A stretch of 64,000 nt of DNA from Paracoccus tibetensis. GTDB lineage: Bacteria > Pseudomonadota > Alphaproteobacteria > Rhodobacterales > Rhodobacteraceae. A program made the position numbers and the translations under genes. Within the stretch, counting starts at the first letter, position 1. The number at the start of each line of letters is the position of its first letter. A model generated the notes under the pieces. The model was not told the origin of the DNA and did no database searches. It worked only from the letters and a program-made list of their open reading frames with translations. Of this stretch, positions 18,442 through 28,105 are shown piece by piece. The stretch spans positions 62,001 through 126,000 of the forward strand of contig NZ_FMVT01000004.1 in the NCBI RefSeq assembly GCF_900102505.1, in the 5' to 3' direction.

Positions 18442-19143
18442 TCAGTCCATCAGGTTGCTGGTGTCGAATTCCGGCAGAGCCTCGAGCTCTTCCTGGGTGT
18501 AGTTGGTCGCCAGCACCACGTCGTCGCCGAAGCGCGAGACATGCAGCATGTCCTGGCTCAGCAGCACCGTGTGGGCGCCGAGGCCGAGGAAGCCGCCGAT
18601 GTCAGCCACATAGCCGACCAGCTCGCCGTCCGCGGTCATCACGAGGTCCGCGACGTTCGCGATCTCGTTCCAGTCGCCCGGGACGGTGTCGCCGGTCGTG
18701 TCGGTCCAGGCCGTGGTCGAGGGCTGGTTGGTGGTATAGATCGCGCGGTCCATCAGCCACGAGGCGGTGATGCCCGGGTTCTCGGCCGACAGCTCGGCGG
18801 TCTGGCCCATCGCGGCGCCCTCGGTCGCCATCGGCTGCGCCTCGACGGCGGTGCCTTCAGTCGTCATCGTGCCGTCGGTCGCCATAGTGCCGGTCGTGCC
18901 GGTCGTCGCGGTGCCCTCGGCCGGCATGGTGCCGCCGGTGCCGGTCGTGGCGGTGCCGCCGGTATCGGTCATGGTGCCGTCCGTCGTCGTCATCGGCGCG
19001 GCGGGGTCTTGCGCCATCGTGCCTTCGGCCGGGGCGGTTTGGTCCATCTGCGTGCCGTCGGCCGGGGACGGCGCAGCTGCGTCCTGAGCGAAAGCGGGGG
19101 CGGCGAGGGCCATGGCGGCCACGGTCATCATCATGCGGTTCAT
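18442..19143 (-). CDS. Exported PRC-barrel domain protein
   Basis: 233 residues, AAGGAGA before the ATG at 19143. Signal peptide at 1-20 (MTVAAMALAAPAFAQDA). Residues about 20-100 are a Thr/Gly/Met-rich repetitive linker built from GTMTT-, GTATTGT- and MPAEGT-like units. The C-terminal half is the PRC-barrel: IGGFLGLGAHTVLLSQDMLHV closes it. It is a shorter relative of the product of 16841-18295, with the same signal-linker-barrel plan. PRC-barrel proteins of this kind are often induced by stress in alphaproteobacteria, and a GGAAC/CGTT promoter candidate lies upstream. Confidence 0.78.
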   Translation of the reverse strand: MNRMMMTVAAMALAAPAFAQDAAAPSPADGTQMDQTAPAEGTMAQDPAAPMTTTDGTMTDTGGTATTGTGGTMPAEGTATTGTTGTMATDGTMTTEGTAVEAQPMATEGAAMGQTAELSAENPGITASWLMDRAIYTTNQPSTTAWTDTTGDTVPGDWNEIANVADLVMTADGELVGYVADIGGFLGLGAHTVLLSQDMLHVSRFGDDVVLATNYTQEELEALPEFDTSNLMD

Positions 19144-19204
19144 CGTGCGTCTCCTTGCAGTTCTTTTCAGGTCGCCGAGCGCTGCCGCCCGACTTCGACG
19201 ACCC

Positions 19205-19229
19205 AACGGCCCCCGGCAGTCGCCGTTCC
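19205..19229 (-). promoter_or_regulatory. Candidate EcfG-type (general stress) promoter
   Basis: On the minus strand GGAAC (19225-19229) and CGTT (19205-19208) are 16 bases apart, the published spacing and motif of EcfG sigma-factor promoters in alphaproteobacteria. It lies 62-86 bases before the PRC-barrel start. Whether this organism has EcfG cannot be told from the window. Confidence 0.45.
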
Positions 19230-19267
19230 CCCATGGCCGGTCAACTCAAGTTGATGGAACCGGGTGG

Positions 19268-20365
19268 CTAGTTGGGGTGGCTGATCCGCCCGCCGCAGGC
19301 TGGCGCTGCGACCCCCGTCGTGCCCGGCGCCGATGTCGGAAGCCCCTGCATCACCCGCACGGCCAGCCAGCCGAAGGCCTGGGCCTCCAGCATGTCGCCA
19401 TCGAGGCCCGCCGCCTCGACCGGCTGGACCGGCAGGCCAAGGCGCCCGGCCAGAACCGCCATGATCGCCGGATTGCGCCGCCCGCCACCGCAGACCAGCA
19501 TCTGCGCCGGAGGCTGCGGCATCCAGCGCATCCCTGCCGCCACGGAGGCTGCGATCACCGCCACCAGCGTCGCCGCCGCGTCGGCATCGCCAAGCGCCGA
19601 CACGCCGGCCAGCCGGTCCGCGAACTGATCGCGGTCGAGCGATTTCGGCGGCGGTCGGTCGAACCACGGATCGCGCAGGAAGGCCGCGACCAGCGCCTCA
19701 TCCGCCTGCCCCGCCAGCGCCAGCCGCCCGCCCTCGTCCAGCGCCAGATCGCGCCGGGCCTGCATCAGGTCGTTCAGCGGCGCATTCGCGGGTCCGGTGT
19801 CGAAGGCGAGGCAGGCGCCCGGCGCCTCGGGCGCCTCGGCCGTCGGATCGAGCCAGGTGATGTTGCCCACGCCGCCGAGATTGAGGAAGGCGACCGGGGC
19901 TGGGTCCAGATGCCTCGCCTCCATCGCCCACCGCGCGCAGGCCCAGTGGAAGAAGGGCGCGAGCGGCGCGCCCTCGCCGCCCTGCCGCACATCCTCCGAC
20001 CGGAAGTCCCAGACCACCGGCCGCCCTGTCTGCGCGGCCAGCGCCGCGCCCGAGCCTGCCTGATGCGTGCCCCGCCCCTGCGGCTCATGCGCGAAGGTCT
20101 GGCCATGATAGCCGATCACCTCCGCCTCGGGAAAATCTGCGGCGAGCGCGGCATGGGCGGCCTCGGACAGCGCCGCCGCCTCGGCAACGCCCGCATCGCC
20201 CGGCCAGCGGCCGAGCGCGGCGCGCAGGACAGCCGCCTCGTTGCCGCCATAGGCTCGAAAGCCCGTCCGCCCGAAGGCGGCGATGCGGGTGCCGTCGGTC
20301 TCGATCACCGCCGCGTCCACCCCGTCCATCGAGGTGCCCGACATCATCCCCAGTGCCCGGATCAT
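19268..20365 (-). CDS. anmK: Anhydro-N-acetylmuramic acid kinase
   Basis: 365 residues. AnmK phosphorylates and opens 1,6-anhydro-MurNAc from turned-over peptidoglycan, giving MurNAc-6-P for recycling. The start [20 protein letters not shown] is the family signature (ATP/substrate loop [10 protein letters not shown]), followed by [17 protein letters not shown], and [21 protein letters not shown] near the end is the second phosphate-binding loop. It is divergent from tyrS with 59 bases between starts. murQ, the next recycling step, is not nearby. Confidence 0.95.
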   Translation of the reverse strand: MIRALGMMSGTSMDGVDAAVIETDGTRIAAFGRTGFRAYGGNEAAVLRAALGRWPGDAGVAEAAALSEAAHAALAADFPEAEVIGYHGQTFAHEPQGRGTHQAGSGAALAAQTGRPVVWDFRSEDVRQGGEGAPLAPFFHWACARWAMEARHLDPAPVAFLNLGGVGNITWLDPTAEAPEAPGACLAFDTGPANAPLNDLMQARRDLALDEGGRLALAGQADEALVAAFLRDPWFDRPPPKSLDRDQFADRLAGVSALGDADAAATLVAVIAASVAAGMRWMPQPPAQMLVCGGGRRNPAIMAVLAGRLGLPVQPVEAAGLDGDMLEAQAFGWLAVRVMQGLPTSAPGTTGVAAPACGGRISHPN

Positions 20366-20424
20366 CCGCCTTCCCCTTGTGCCTGCCCCGCGATATACCG
20401 CGCCGGCACAGAAGGATGAAGCCC

Positions 20425-21669
20425 ATGGCATATGCACCCAAGTCCGATTTCCTGAGCGTGATGATCGAGCGCGGCTATGTCGCCGACTGCACGGATTACG
20501 AGGGGCTGGACAAGGCGCTGCTGGCCGGGCCGGTGACCGCCTATATCGGCTATGACGCGACTGCGGCCAGCCTGCATGTCGGGCACCTGCTGAACATCAT
20601 GATGCTGCGCTGGCTGCAGAAGACCGGCCACCGCCCGATCACGCTGATGGGGGGCGGCACGACCAAGGTCGGCGATCCCTCGTTCCGCAGCGACGAGCGG
20701 CCGCTGCTGGACGACGCCGCAATCCAGACGAACATCGACGGGATGGGCCAGGTCTTCGCGCGCTACCTCGATTACGGCGCCGACAAGGCGCTGATGCTGA
20801 ACAACGCCGAATGGCTGGACAACCTCAACTACCTGACCTTCCTGCGCGAGATCGGGCGGCATTTCAGCGTCAACCGGATGCTGTCCTTCGAGTCGGTGAA
20901 GTCGCGCCTCGACCGCGAGCAGTCGCTGTCCTTCCTCGAATTCAACTACATGATCCTGCAGGCCTACGACTTCCTCGAGCTGAACCGCCGCTACGGCGTG
21001 ACGCTGCAGATGGGCGGGTCGGACCAGTGGGGCAACATCGTCAACGGGATCGACCTGACGCGGCGGGTGGATGACCGAGTGATCTACGGGCTGACCTCGC
21101 CCCTTCTGACGACCTCGGATGGGCGCAAGATGGGCAAGTCGGCGGGCGGGGCGACCTGGCTGAACGGCGCGATGCTGCCGCCCTACGAGTTCTGGCAGTT
21201 CTGGCGCAACTCGACCGATGCCGATGTGGGCCGCTTCCTGCGCCTCTACACCGAGCTGCCGCTGGACGAGATCGACCGGCTGGCCGCTCTTGGCGGGTCC
21301 GAGATCAATATTGCCAAAATCCGGCTTGCCAATGAGGTGACGACCCTGCTGCATGGCGCCGATGCCGCCGCGCGGGCCGAGGAAACCGCCCGCGAAGTCT
21401 TCGAGCAGGGCGGTGTCGGCGCCGAGCTTGAGGTCGCCGTGATCCCCGCCGCGCTTCTGGGCGAGGGGCTGTCGGCCGTGCAGGCGCTGGTGCAGGCGGG
21501 TCTGGTGCCTTCGGGCAAGGAAGCCAAGCGCCTCGTGGCCGAAGGGGGCCTCCGCTTCAACAACGAGGCGGTGACGGACCCGCAGATGTCGGTGGATGCA
21601 CACCTGATCGGGGACGGGCTGAAGGTCTCGATCGGCAAGAAGAAGCACCGCCTGCTGCGCGTCGGCTGA
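20425..21669 (+). CDS. tyrS: Tyrosyl-tRNA synthetase
   Basis: 414 residues, AAGGA before the ATG at 20425; the longer open frame has no upstream ribosome site. A class I synthetase charging tRNA-Tyr. Visible: [16 protein letters not shown] with the HIGH-like motif HVGH (51-54), [12 protein letters not shown] for tyrosine binding, and DGRKMGKS (KMSKS-like). The C-terminal part ends in an S4-like RNA-binding domain ([15 protein letters not shown]..., KHRLLRV). Confidence 0.97.
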   Translation: MAYAPKSDFLSVMIERGYVADCTDYEGLDKALLAGPVTAYIGYDATAASLHVGHLLNIMMLRWLQKTGHRPITLMGGGTTKVGDPSFRSDERPLLDDAAIQTNIDGMGQVFARYLDYGADKALMLNNAEWLDNLNYLTFLREIGRHFSVNRMLSFESVKSRLDREQSLSFLEFNYMILQAYDFLELNRRYGVTLQMGGSDQWGNIVNGIDLTRRVDDRVIYGLTSPLLTTSDGRKMGKSAGGATWLNGAMLPPYEFWQFWRNSTDADVGRFLRLYTELPLDEIDRLAALGGSEINIAKIRLANEVTTLLHGADAAARAEETAREVFEQGGVGAELEVAVIPAALLGEGLSAVQALVQAGLVPSGKEAKRLVAEGGLRFNNEAVTDPQMSVDAHLIGDGLKVSIGKKKHRLLRVG

Positions 21670-21793
21670 GCTGCCCGCCTTGCGCATGGCCGGCTTGCGC
21701 GGGGTCTGACGCGGCGTTCGTCCTCTGGCATCCCCCCTCCCGGACGCTTATCTGAACGTCACGGGAGGGGAAACCAGACCCTTGGAGACGACC

Positions 21794-21943
21794 ATGGCAG
21801 ACGCCAACAAAACCACCAGCATCGCGCAGCGCAAGCTTGCCGCCGAGGCCGAGGCCGTGCTGGACCAGATGTACGCCTACTTCACCCGCGAGGAACGCCC
21901 TCGCCCGGTGATGAGCGAACTCGACGCCCGCCGCGCGGCCTGA
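21794..21943 (+). CDS. 49-residue conserved small protein
   Basis: MADANKTTSIAQRKLAAEAE, then AVLDQMYAYFTREERP and a short tail ending ARRAA. GGAGA sits six bases before the ATG and a UUCG-loop terminator follows 20 bases after the stop, so it has its own complete transcription unit. The sequence is a single amphipathic helix and resembles a small protein conserved in Rhodobacteraceae. No function known; too short for most automatic tracks. Confidence 0.6.
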   Translation: MADANKTTSIAQRKLAAEAEAVLDQMYAYFTREERPRPVMSELDARRAA

Positions 21944-21962
21944 TCCGCGCCGCAGCGACCTC

Positions 21963-21983
21963 AGGGGGCCTTCGGGCCCCTTT
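21963..21983 (+). terminator. Terminator with UUCG tetraloop
   Basis: AGGGGGCC-TTCG-GGCCCCTTT: a 6-8 base-pair GC stem closed by the very stable UUCG loop and followed by TTT. It ends the 49-residue gene and separates it from DUF2237. Confidence 0.75.
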
Positions 21984-22063
21984 CGCATGTCCGCAGCTTC
22001 GTGATGGCGTGCCGCCTTGGCACCACCCCGCCGCCGCGCTACCCTTCGCACAGGAGGAGCGGC

Positions 22064-22438
22064 ATGGAACAGTCGATCAACGTGCTCGGAGGGCCGCTTC
22101 AGCCCTGCTCGACCCGGCCCATGACCGGGTTCTACCGCAACGGCTGCTGCGACACGGGCCCCGAGGATCGGGGCAGCCACACCGTCTGCGTCGTGCTGAC
22201 CGACGAATTCCTCGCCATGTCCCGCTACCTGGGCAACGACCTGACGACGCCCCGGCCGGAATTCGGCTTTCCGGGGCTGAAGGCCGGCGAGCGCTGGTGC
22301 CTCTGCGCGGGGCGCTTCCTGCAGGCGGCGCAGGAGTATGCCGCGCCGAAGGTGGTGCTGGAGGCGACGCATCGCCGCGCGCTGGACATCGTGCCGCTGG
22401 CGCTTCTCCAGGCTCATTCCGTGAACGCAGAAGGCTAG
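22064..22438 (+). CDS. DUF2237 family protein
   Basis: 124 residues from the ATG at 22064 with CAGGAGGAG before it. The start INVLGGPLQPCSTRPMTGFYRNGCC and the continuation DTGPEDRGSHTVCVVLTDEFL are the DUF2237 signature, with conserved cysteines in CCDTG and WCLCAGRFLQA. Cytoplasmic, no known activity; the cysteine pairs suggest metal or redox contact, unproven. The next gene starts one base after its stop. Confidence 0.85.
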   Translation: MEQSINVLGGPLQPCSTRPMTGFYRNGCCDTGPEDRGSHTVCVVLTDEFLAMSRYLGNDLTTPRPEFGFPGLKAGERWCLCAGRFLQAAQEYAAPKVVLEATHRRALDIVPLALLQAHSVNAEG

Positions 22439-22439
22439 A

Positions 22440-23051
22440 ATGCTTCGACAGATCTTGCTCCTCGCCCCGGCGCTGGCCGCGGGCCTGACCTTGGCCGCCG
22501 CGGCCGAACCCCTGGCTCCGATCGAGGACAGCCTGCGCCCCGACGATGTGGAGCGCCTGTCGCAGCGCGATGCAATCGTGGGCCGCAACTTGCTGGGCGC
22601 TTTCGCAGAGGGCGCGCCCGAGGACGTGCAGATCGTGGTCGAGGGTCTTTCCGGCCCTGCCTTGCCCGCCGCTGAGGCGGCCGCGGTCATGGAAGGCGAT
22701 TGGTCCTGCCGGGTGGTGAAGCTGGGCGGCATCCTGTCGCTGACGGCCTATGCGCCCTTCCGCTGCCGGATCGGCGCGAATGGCAGCTTCGAGAAGCTGA
22801 CCGGCTCGCAGCGGATGATCGGGCAAATCGGGCTGCGCGGTGATCAGATGGTCTATGCCGGCACCGGCTTCATCGCCGGCGACACGCCCCCGCCCTACGC
22901 CGAGCTGCCGGCCGAGGTCGATCCTTCGGCCAATCCGCAGCGCGTGCCGGAGGTGGGCGTTGTCGAGTTCGCAAGCGCGGACAAGGGCCGGATGATCCTG
23001 CCCCTGCCCTATCTGGAATCCGACCTAAACCTGCTGCTTCTCAGCCGCTGA
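22440..23051 (+). CDS. Exported DUF4893 domain protein
   Basis: 203 residues, signal peptide at about 1-22 (LLLAPALAAGLTLAAAAEP). The core MEGDWSCRVVKLGGILSLTAYAPFRCRI and the following RMIGQIGLRGDQMVYAGTGF match the alphaproteobacterial DUF4893 family, predicted periplasmic beta-barrel-like proteins. It starts one base after the DUF2237 stop and its own stop touches the trpB stop with no base between. Function unknown. Confidence 0.8.
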   Translation: MLRQILLLAPALAAGLTLAAAAEPLAPIEDSLRPDDVERLSQRDAIVGRNLLGAFAEGAPEDVQIVVEGLSGPALPAAEAAAVMEGDWSCRVVKLGGILSLTAYAPFRCRIGANGSFEKLTGSQRMIGQIGLRGDQMVYAGTGFIAGDTPPPYAELPAEVDPSANPQRVPEVGVVEFASADKGRMILPLPYLESDLNLLLLSR

Positions 23052-24278
23052 TCAGACCGTCATCTCGAAGCCGAGATGCTTGGCGACGGTGAAGATGTCC
23101 TTGTCGCCGCGCCCGCACATGTTCATCACGATCAGATGGTCAGCCGGCAGGCCGGGCGCGATCTTGATGACATGGGCGAGGGCGTGGCTCGGTTCCAGCG
23201 CCGGGATGATCCCCTCCTGCGCGCAGCAGAGCTGGAAGGCAGCCAGCGCCTCGTCATCGGTGATGCTGACATATTCCGCGCGGCCCACGTCCTTCAGCCA
23301 GGCATGTTCCGGCCCGATACCGGGATAGTCGAGCCCCGCGCTGATCGAGTGCCCTTCCAGGATCTGCCCGTCCTCGTCCTGCAGAAGATAGGTGCGGTTG
23401 CCGTGCAGCACGCCCGCGCGCCCGCCGGTCAGGCTGGCGCAATGCTGCATCGTCTCGTCGACACCCTTGCCGCCCGCCTCGACGCCGATGATGCCGACCT
23501 CGGCGTCGTTCAGGAACGGGTAGAAGAGGCCCATCGCGTTCGAGCCGCCGCCGATCGCCGCGACCAGCGTGTCCGGCAGCCGCCCCTCGCGCGCCGTGAT
23601 CTGCTCGCGCACCTCCTTGCCGATGATCGACTGGAAGTCGCGCACCATCGCCGGATAGGGGTGCGGGCCGGCGACCGTGCCGATGCAGTAGAAGGTGTCG
23701 CGCACGTTCGTGACCCAATCGCGCAGCGCGTCGTTCATCGCGTCCTTCAGCGTGCCGCGCCCCGAGGTGACGGGCACGACCTCGGCCCCCAGAAGACGCA
23801 TGCGGAAGACGTTGGGCGCCTGCCGCTCGACGTCATGGGCGCCCATGTAGACGATGCATTTCAGCCCGAAGCGCGCGCAGACGGTGGCGGTGGCGACGCC
23901 GTGCTGGCCGGCGCCGGTTTCGGCGATGATGCGCGTCTTGCCCATGCGCATCGCCAGAAGGATCTGGCCCAGCACGTTGTTGATCTTGTGCGCGCCGGTA
24001 TGGTTCAGCTCGTCGCGCTTCATGTAGATCTTGGCACCGCCCAGATGCTGCGTCAGCCGCTCGGCGAAATAGAGCGGGCTGGGCCGGCCCACGTAATGCG
24101 TCCACAGATCGTCCATCTGCGCCCAGAAGGACGGGTCGGTCTTGGCGCGCTCGTATTCCGCCTCCAGGTCGAGGATCAGCGGCATCAGCGTCTCCGACAC
24201 GAAGCGCCCGCCATAGATGCCGAAGCGGCCCTGCTCGTCGGGGCCGGTGGTGAAGCTGTTCGGCAGATCGTCGGGCAT
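23052..24278 (-). CDS. trpB: Tryptophan synthase beta chain
   Basis: 408 residues. TrpB condenses indole with serine using pyridoxal phosphate; it normally pairs with TrpA. Landmarks: [15 protein letters not shown] near the start, [15 protein letters not shown] with the PLP-lysine, [12 protein letters not shown], and the [13 protein letters not shown] phosphate loop. Start ATG at 24278 with AAAGG upstream. trpA and trpF are not next to it, so the genes are split in this genome. A 25-base repeat shared with the hisD region lies 25-49 bases upstream of the start. Confidence 0.96.
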   Translation of the reverse strand: MPDDLPNSFTTGPDEQGRFGIYGGRFVSETLMPLILDLEAEYERAKTDPSFWAQMDDLWTHYVGRPSPLYFAERLTQHLGGAKIYMKRDELNHTGAHKINNVLGQILLAMRMGKTRIIAETGAGQHGVATATVCARFGLKCIVYMGAHDVERQAPNVFRMRLLGAEVVPVTSGRGTLKDAMNDALRDWVTNVRDTFYCIGTVAGPHPYPAMVRDFQSIIGKEVREQITAREGRLPDTLVAAIGGGSNAMGLFYPFLNDAEVGIIGVEAGGKGVDETMQHCASLTGGRAGVLHGNRTYLLQDEDGQILEGHSISAGLDYPGIGPEHAWLKDVGRAEYVSITDDEALAAFQLCCAQEGIIPALEPSHALAHVIKIAPGLPADHLIVMNMCGRGDKDIFTVAKHLGFEMTV

Positions 24279-24302
24279 GGGCGCGGCCTTTGCGGTTGAA
24301 TC

Positions 24303-24327
24303 GGGTATTTGGGCAACGAAGAAGTCG
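24303..24327. repeat. 25-base intergenic repeat, copy B (before trpB)
   Basis: The reverse complement of this segment matches 7872-7896 at 24 of 25 bases. It is in the opposite orientation with respect to its downstream gene compared with copy A, so it is not a shared promoter reading in one direction. Possibly a mobile or regulatory repeat of Rhodobacteraceae intergenic regions. Confidence 0.75.
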
Positions 24328-24378
24328 GCCTTTGTCCTAGCCGCTTTCACCCTGCGCGGAAAGAGGCGGTGCGGCGAC

Positions 24379-24406
24379 AAAAAACCCGCCCCTTGTGAGG
24401 GGCGGG
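24379..24406 (-). terminator. Intrinsic terminator of the long nrdJ
   Basis: Read leftward: CCCGCCCC-TCACAA-GGGGCGGG followed by six T. An 8-bp GC stem and uridine run is a canonical terminator, 79 bases after the nrdJ stop. Confidence 0.9.
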
Positions 24407-24484
24407 CCGAGGGGCGCGTCTTTCTGCGCGCTATCTGCTGCGACAGGTTCTCCCGTTACCCCGTCCTTGTGCCGGACGGGTGTC

Positions 24485-27400
24485 TCAACTGCAGCCGCTG
24501 GTGCCGCCGCAGGTGTTGCACTTCATGCAGGTGCCGTTGCGCACCAGCGTGTAGTTTCCGCATTCGCCGCAGGGATCGCCCTCGTAGCCCTGCATCTTGG
24601 CCTTCGCCCGCAGGTCCAGCGGCGCGGCCGCGAAGGGGGCGGCGGCCTCGGCCATTCCGGCGGTGACGGCGGCACTCGAGACGCCCCCTTGCAGCACCAT
24701 CAGGTCCTGCGGCAGGCGCTTTCGCAGATAGCCCGAGCTGCTGATCTGCTTCAGCATGGTCAGCGACTTCAGCTCGGCCGTGTCGCTGACCGGGGCGACG
24801 TTCGCGCCCTCAGTCTCGCCGCCGCCCATGTCGTCGAAGCGCGCCCCTTCGGGCTTCACATGCGCCAGGTCCGTGCGGTCGAGATAGCTGACGGCCAGTT
24901 CGCGGAAGACGTAGTCGAGGATCGAGGTCGCGTTCTTGATGCTGTCATTGCCCTGCACCATGCCCGCCGGCTCGAAGCGGGTGAAGGTGAAGGCATCGAC
25001 GAATTCCTCCAGCGGGACGCCGTATTGCAGGCCCACCGACACCGCGATGGCGAAGTTGTTCATCATCGCCCGGAAGCCCGCGCCTTCCTTGTGCATGTCG
25101 ATGAAGATCTCGCCGAGCTTGCCGTCGTCGTACTCGCCGGTGCGCAGATAGACCTTGTGCCCGCCGACGATGGCCTTCTGGGTGTAGCCCTTGCGGCGCT
25201 GCGGCAGCTTCTCGCGGTTCGAGCGCACGATCTCGCGAACGATGATCCGCTCGACGATCTTCTCGGCCAGCACCGTCGCTTTTTCCTGCTGGCTGCCCGA
25301 GGCGAGGATCTCCTCGGCCTCCTCGTCATCCTCGACCAGCGCGGAGGCGAGCGGCTGCGACAGCTTCGAGCCGTCGCGGTAGAGCGCGTTGGCCTTGATC
25401 CCGAGGGAGTGGCTCAGCTCGTAGGCGGCCAGCGCGTCGGCGATGGTGGCGCTGGAGGGCATGTTGATCGTCTTGCTGATCGCGCCCGAGATGAAGCTCT
25501 GCGCCGCCGCCATCATGCGGATGTGGCTGTCCACCGAGAGATAGCGCTTGCCGGTCTTGCCGCAGGCATTGGCGCAGTCGAAGACCGGCAGATGCTCGGC
25601 TTTCAGATGCGGCGCGCCTTCCAGGGTCATCGTCCCGCAGACATGGTCGTTCGCCGCATCGATCTGGGCCTTGGTGAAGCCGAGATGGCGGAGGAGGTCG
25701 AAACTCGGGTCGGCCAGCTTCTCGGCGGGGATGCCGAGGGTGCCGCGGCAGAACTCCTCGCCCAAGGTCCACTGGTTGAAGACGAAGCGGATGTCGAAGG
25801 CCGAGGCGAGCGCGGCCTCGATCTTCTCGATCTCGCGGGCGCCGAAGCCATGGCCGGCCAGCGCCGTGTGGTTGATGCCGGGGCAGTTGCCGAGCGAGGC
25901 ATGGCCGACGGCATGGGCGATAATCTCCTCGATCTGGGCGCTGGCATAGCCGAGCGTTTCCAGCGCCGCGGGGACCGACTGGTTGATGATCTTGAAATAG
26001 CCGCCGCCGGCGAGCTTCTTGAACTTCACCAGAGCAAAGTCCGGCTCGATCCCCGTGGTGTCGCAGTCCATGACCAGCCCGATCGTGCCGGTGGGCGCGA
26101 TGACGGTCGCCTGCGCGTTGCGGAAGCCGTGCTGCTGGCCGAGGGACAGGGCCTCGTCCCAGGCACCGCGGGCCATGGCGACCAGCCGCTTGTCGGGGCA
26201 GTTCGCCGCGTCCAGGGCGACGGGGGCGACGTTGACGCCCTCGCAGGGCGCGCCATGGGCGGCGGCGCGGTGGTTGCGGATCACGCGCAGCATGTGCTCG
26301 CGGTTTCTGGCATAGCCGGGGAAGGCGCCCAGCTCGGCCGCCATCTCGGCGCTGGTGGCGTAGGAGACGCCGGTCATGATCGCCGTCAGCGCGCCGCAGA
26401 GCGCCCGGCCGCGGTCGCTGTCATAGCCGAGCCCCATGTTCATCAGGAGGCCGCCGATATTAGCGTAGCCGAGGCCGAGGGTGCGGAAGTCGTAGCTGCG
26501 CTGCGCGATCTCCTTGCTGGGGAACTGGGCCATCAGCACGCTGATCTCCAGCGTCACGGTCCAGAGGCGGGTGGCGTGGACATAGCCCTCGGCGTCGAAC
26601 TGCCCGTCGTGAAGGAAGGTCAGCAAATTCATCGAGGCCAGGTTGCAGGCCGTGTCGTCGAGGAACATGTATTCGCTGCACGGGTTGCTGCCGCGGATCG
26701 CCCCGTCCTCGGGACAGGTGTGCCAGGAGTTGACGGTGTCGTGGAACTGGATGCCGGGATCGGCGCAGGCCCAGGCCGCGTGGCCGATCTGGTCCCAAAG
26801 TTCGCGGGCGCTGACGGTCTTGGCGATCCTGCCGTCGGTGCGGCGGACCAGCTCCCACGGGGCATCCTCGCGGACGGCGCGCAGGAAGGCGTCCGTCACC
26901 CGCACCGAGTTGTTCGAGTTCTGGCCCGAGACGCTGGAATAGGCGTCGCTGTCCCAGTCCGTGTCATAGGTCGGGAACTCGATGCTGTCGAAGCCCTGGC
27001 GCGCGTATTGCAGCACGCGGTTGACGTAGGTATCCGGGATCATCGCGCGCTTGGCGGACTTGATCGCAGCCTTCAGCGCCTCGTTCCGCGCCGGATCGGT
27101 GGCGTCCTCAGCCCGGCCGTCCCAGGTCCGGATCGCGGCGAAGATGCCGTTCAGTTCGCGCTCGTGCATCTTCGAGCCGGCCACCAAACTGGCCACCTTC
27201 TGCTCCTCGATGACCTTCCAGTTGATGAAGGCCTCGATGTCGGGGTGATCCATGTCGCAGATCACCATCTTGGCCGCGCGCCGCGTGGTGCCGCCCGACT
27301 TGATCGCGCCGGCCGCCCGATCGCCGATCTTCAGGAACCCCATCAGCCCCGAGGACTTCCCGCCGCCCGACAGCTTCTCGCCCTCGCCGCGGAGCGAAGA

Positions 27401-28105
27401 GAAGTTCGTGCCGGTGCCGCTGCCATACTTGAAGAGGCGCGCCTCGCGGACCCAGAGGTCCATGATCCCGCCTTCGTTCACCAGGTCGTCGCTGACTGAC
27501 TGGATGAAGCAGGCATGGGGCTGCGGATGCTCGTAGGCGCTGGCCGACTTGACCAGCTTGCCGGTCTTGTAGTCGACGTAGAAGTGCCCCTGGCTCGGGC
27601 CGTCGATGCCATAGGCCCAGTGCAGGCCGGTGTTGAACCATTGCGGGCTGTTCGGCGCGGCCATCTGCCGGGCCAGCATGAAGCGCATCTCGTCGAAATA
27701 GGCGCGGGCGTCCTCTTCGGCAGTGAAGTAGCCGCCCTTCCAACCCCAATAGGCCCAGGTGCCGGCAAGGCGGTCGAAGACCTGCCGGGCGCTGGTCTCG
27801 CCGACGAGGCGCTGATCCTGCGGCAGCTCGGCCAGCGCGGCCTCGTCGGGAACGTGGCGCCACAGGAACTCGGGCACGTCCTTCTCGCGGACCGGCTTCA
27901 GGCGGGCCGGGATGCCGGCCTTGCGGAAATACTTCTGGGCGATGACGTCGCTGGCCACCTGGCTCCAGCCCTGCGGGACCTCGACGGCCTCGTTGCGGAA
28001 GACGATCGAGCCGTCCGGGTTGCGGATCTCGCTGGTCGTGGTGGTGAAGGCGATCTCGCCATAGGCCCCGCCCTCTGCCGTCGTGAAGCGCCGTTCGATC
28101 TTCAT
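24485..28105 (-). CDS. nrdJ: Class II (vitamin B12-dependent) ribonucleoside-diphosphate reductase, long form
   Basis: 1206 residues from the ATG at 28105, whose MKIERRFTT start is that of the long NrdJ family. It makes deoxyribonucleotides with adenosylcobalamin. Landmarks: [63 protein letters not shown] (active-site cysteine), and [19 protein letters not shown]. The C-terminus carries a four-cysteine cluster ([19 protein letters not shown]). Compared with the 754-residue paralog at 10236-12500 it has long insertions in the second half. Own terminator, and an NrdR-like box upstream. Confidence 0.96.
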   Translation of the reverse strand: MKIERRFTTAEGGAYGEIAFTTTTSEIRNPDGSIVFRNEAVEVPQGWSQVASDVIAQKYFRKAGIPARLKPVREKDVPEFLWRHVPDEAALAELPQDQRLVGETSARQVFDRLAGTWAYWGWKGGYFTAEEDARAYFDEMRFMLARQMAAPNSPQWFNTGLHWAYGIDGPSQGHFYVDYKTGKLVKSASAYEHPQPHACFIQSVSDDLVNEGGIMDLWVREARLFKYGSGTGTNFSSLRGEGEKLSGGGKSSGLMGFLKIGDRAAGAIKSGGTTRRAAKMVICDMDHPDIEAFINWKVIEEQKVASLVAGSKMHERELNGIFAAIRTWDGRAEDATDPARNEALKAAIKSAKRAMIPDTYVNRVLQYARQGFDSIEFPTYDTDWDSDAYSSVSGQNSNNSVRVTDAFLRAVREDAPWELVRRTDGRIAKTVSARELWDQIGHAAWACADPGIQFHDTVNSWHTCPEDGAIRGSNPCSEYMFLDDTACNLASMNLLTFLHDGQFDAEGYVHATRLWTVTLEISVLMAQFPSKEIAQRSYDFRTLGLGYANIGGLLMNMGLGYDSDRGRALCGALTAIMTGVSYATSAEMAAELGAFPGYARNREHMLRVIRNHRAAAHGAPCEGVNVAPVALDAANCPDKRLVAMARGAWDEALSLGQQHGFRNAQATVIAPTGTIGLVMDCDTTGIEPDFALVKFKKLAGGGYFKIINQSVPAALETLGYASAQIEEIIAHAVGHASLGNCPGINHTALAGHGFGAREIEKIEAALASAFDIRFVFNQWTLGEEFCRGTLGIPAEKLADPSFDLLRHLGFTKAQIDAANDHVCGTMTLEGAPHLKAEHLPVFDCANACGKTGKRYLSVDSHIRMMAAAQSFISGAISKTINMPSSATIADALAAYELSHSLGIKANALYRDGSKLSQPLASALVEDDEEAEEILASGSQQEKATVLAEKIVERIIVREIVRSNREKLPQRRKGYTQKAIVGGHKVYLRTGEYDDGKLGEIFIDMHKEGAGFRAMMNNFAIAVSVGLQYGVPLEEFVDAFTFTRFEPAGMVQGNDSIKNATSILDYVFRELAVSYLDRTDLAHVKPEGARFDDMGGGETEGANVAPVSDTAELKSLTMLKQISSSGYLRKRLPQDLMVLQGGVSSAAVTAGMAEAAAPFAAAPLDLRAKAKMQGYEGDPCGECGNYTLVRNGTCMKCNTCGGTSGCS

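Noticed and set aside
24395-27499. 1034-codon open frame on the plus strand
   Set aside because: It lies opposite the long nrdJ, has no ribosome site and reads as low-complexity Arg/Gly/Ala typical of the antisense of a GC-rich gene.
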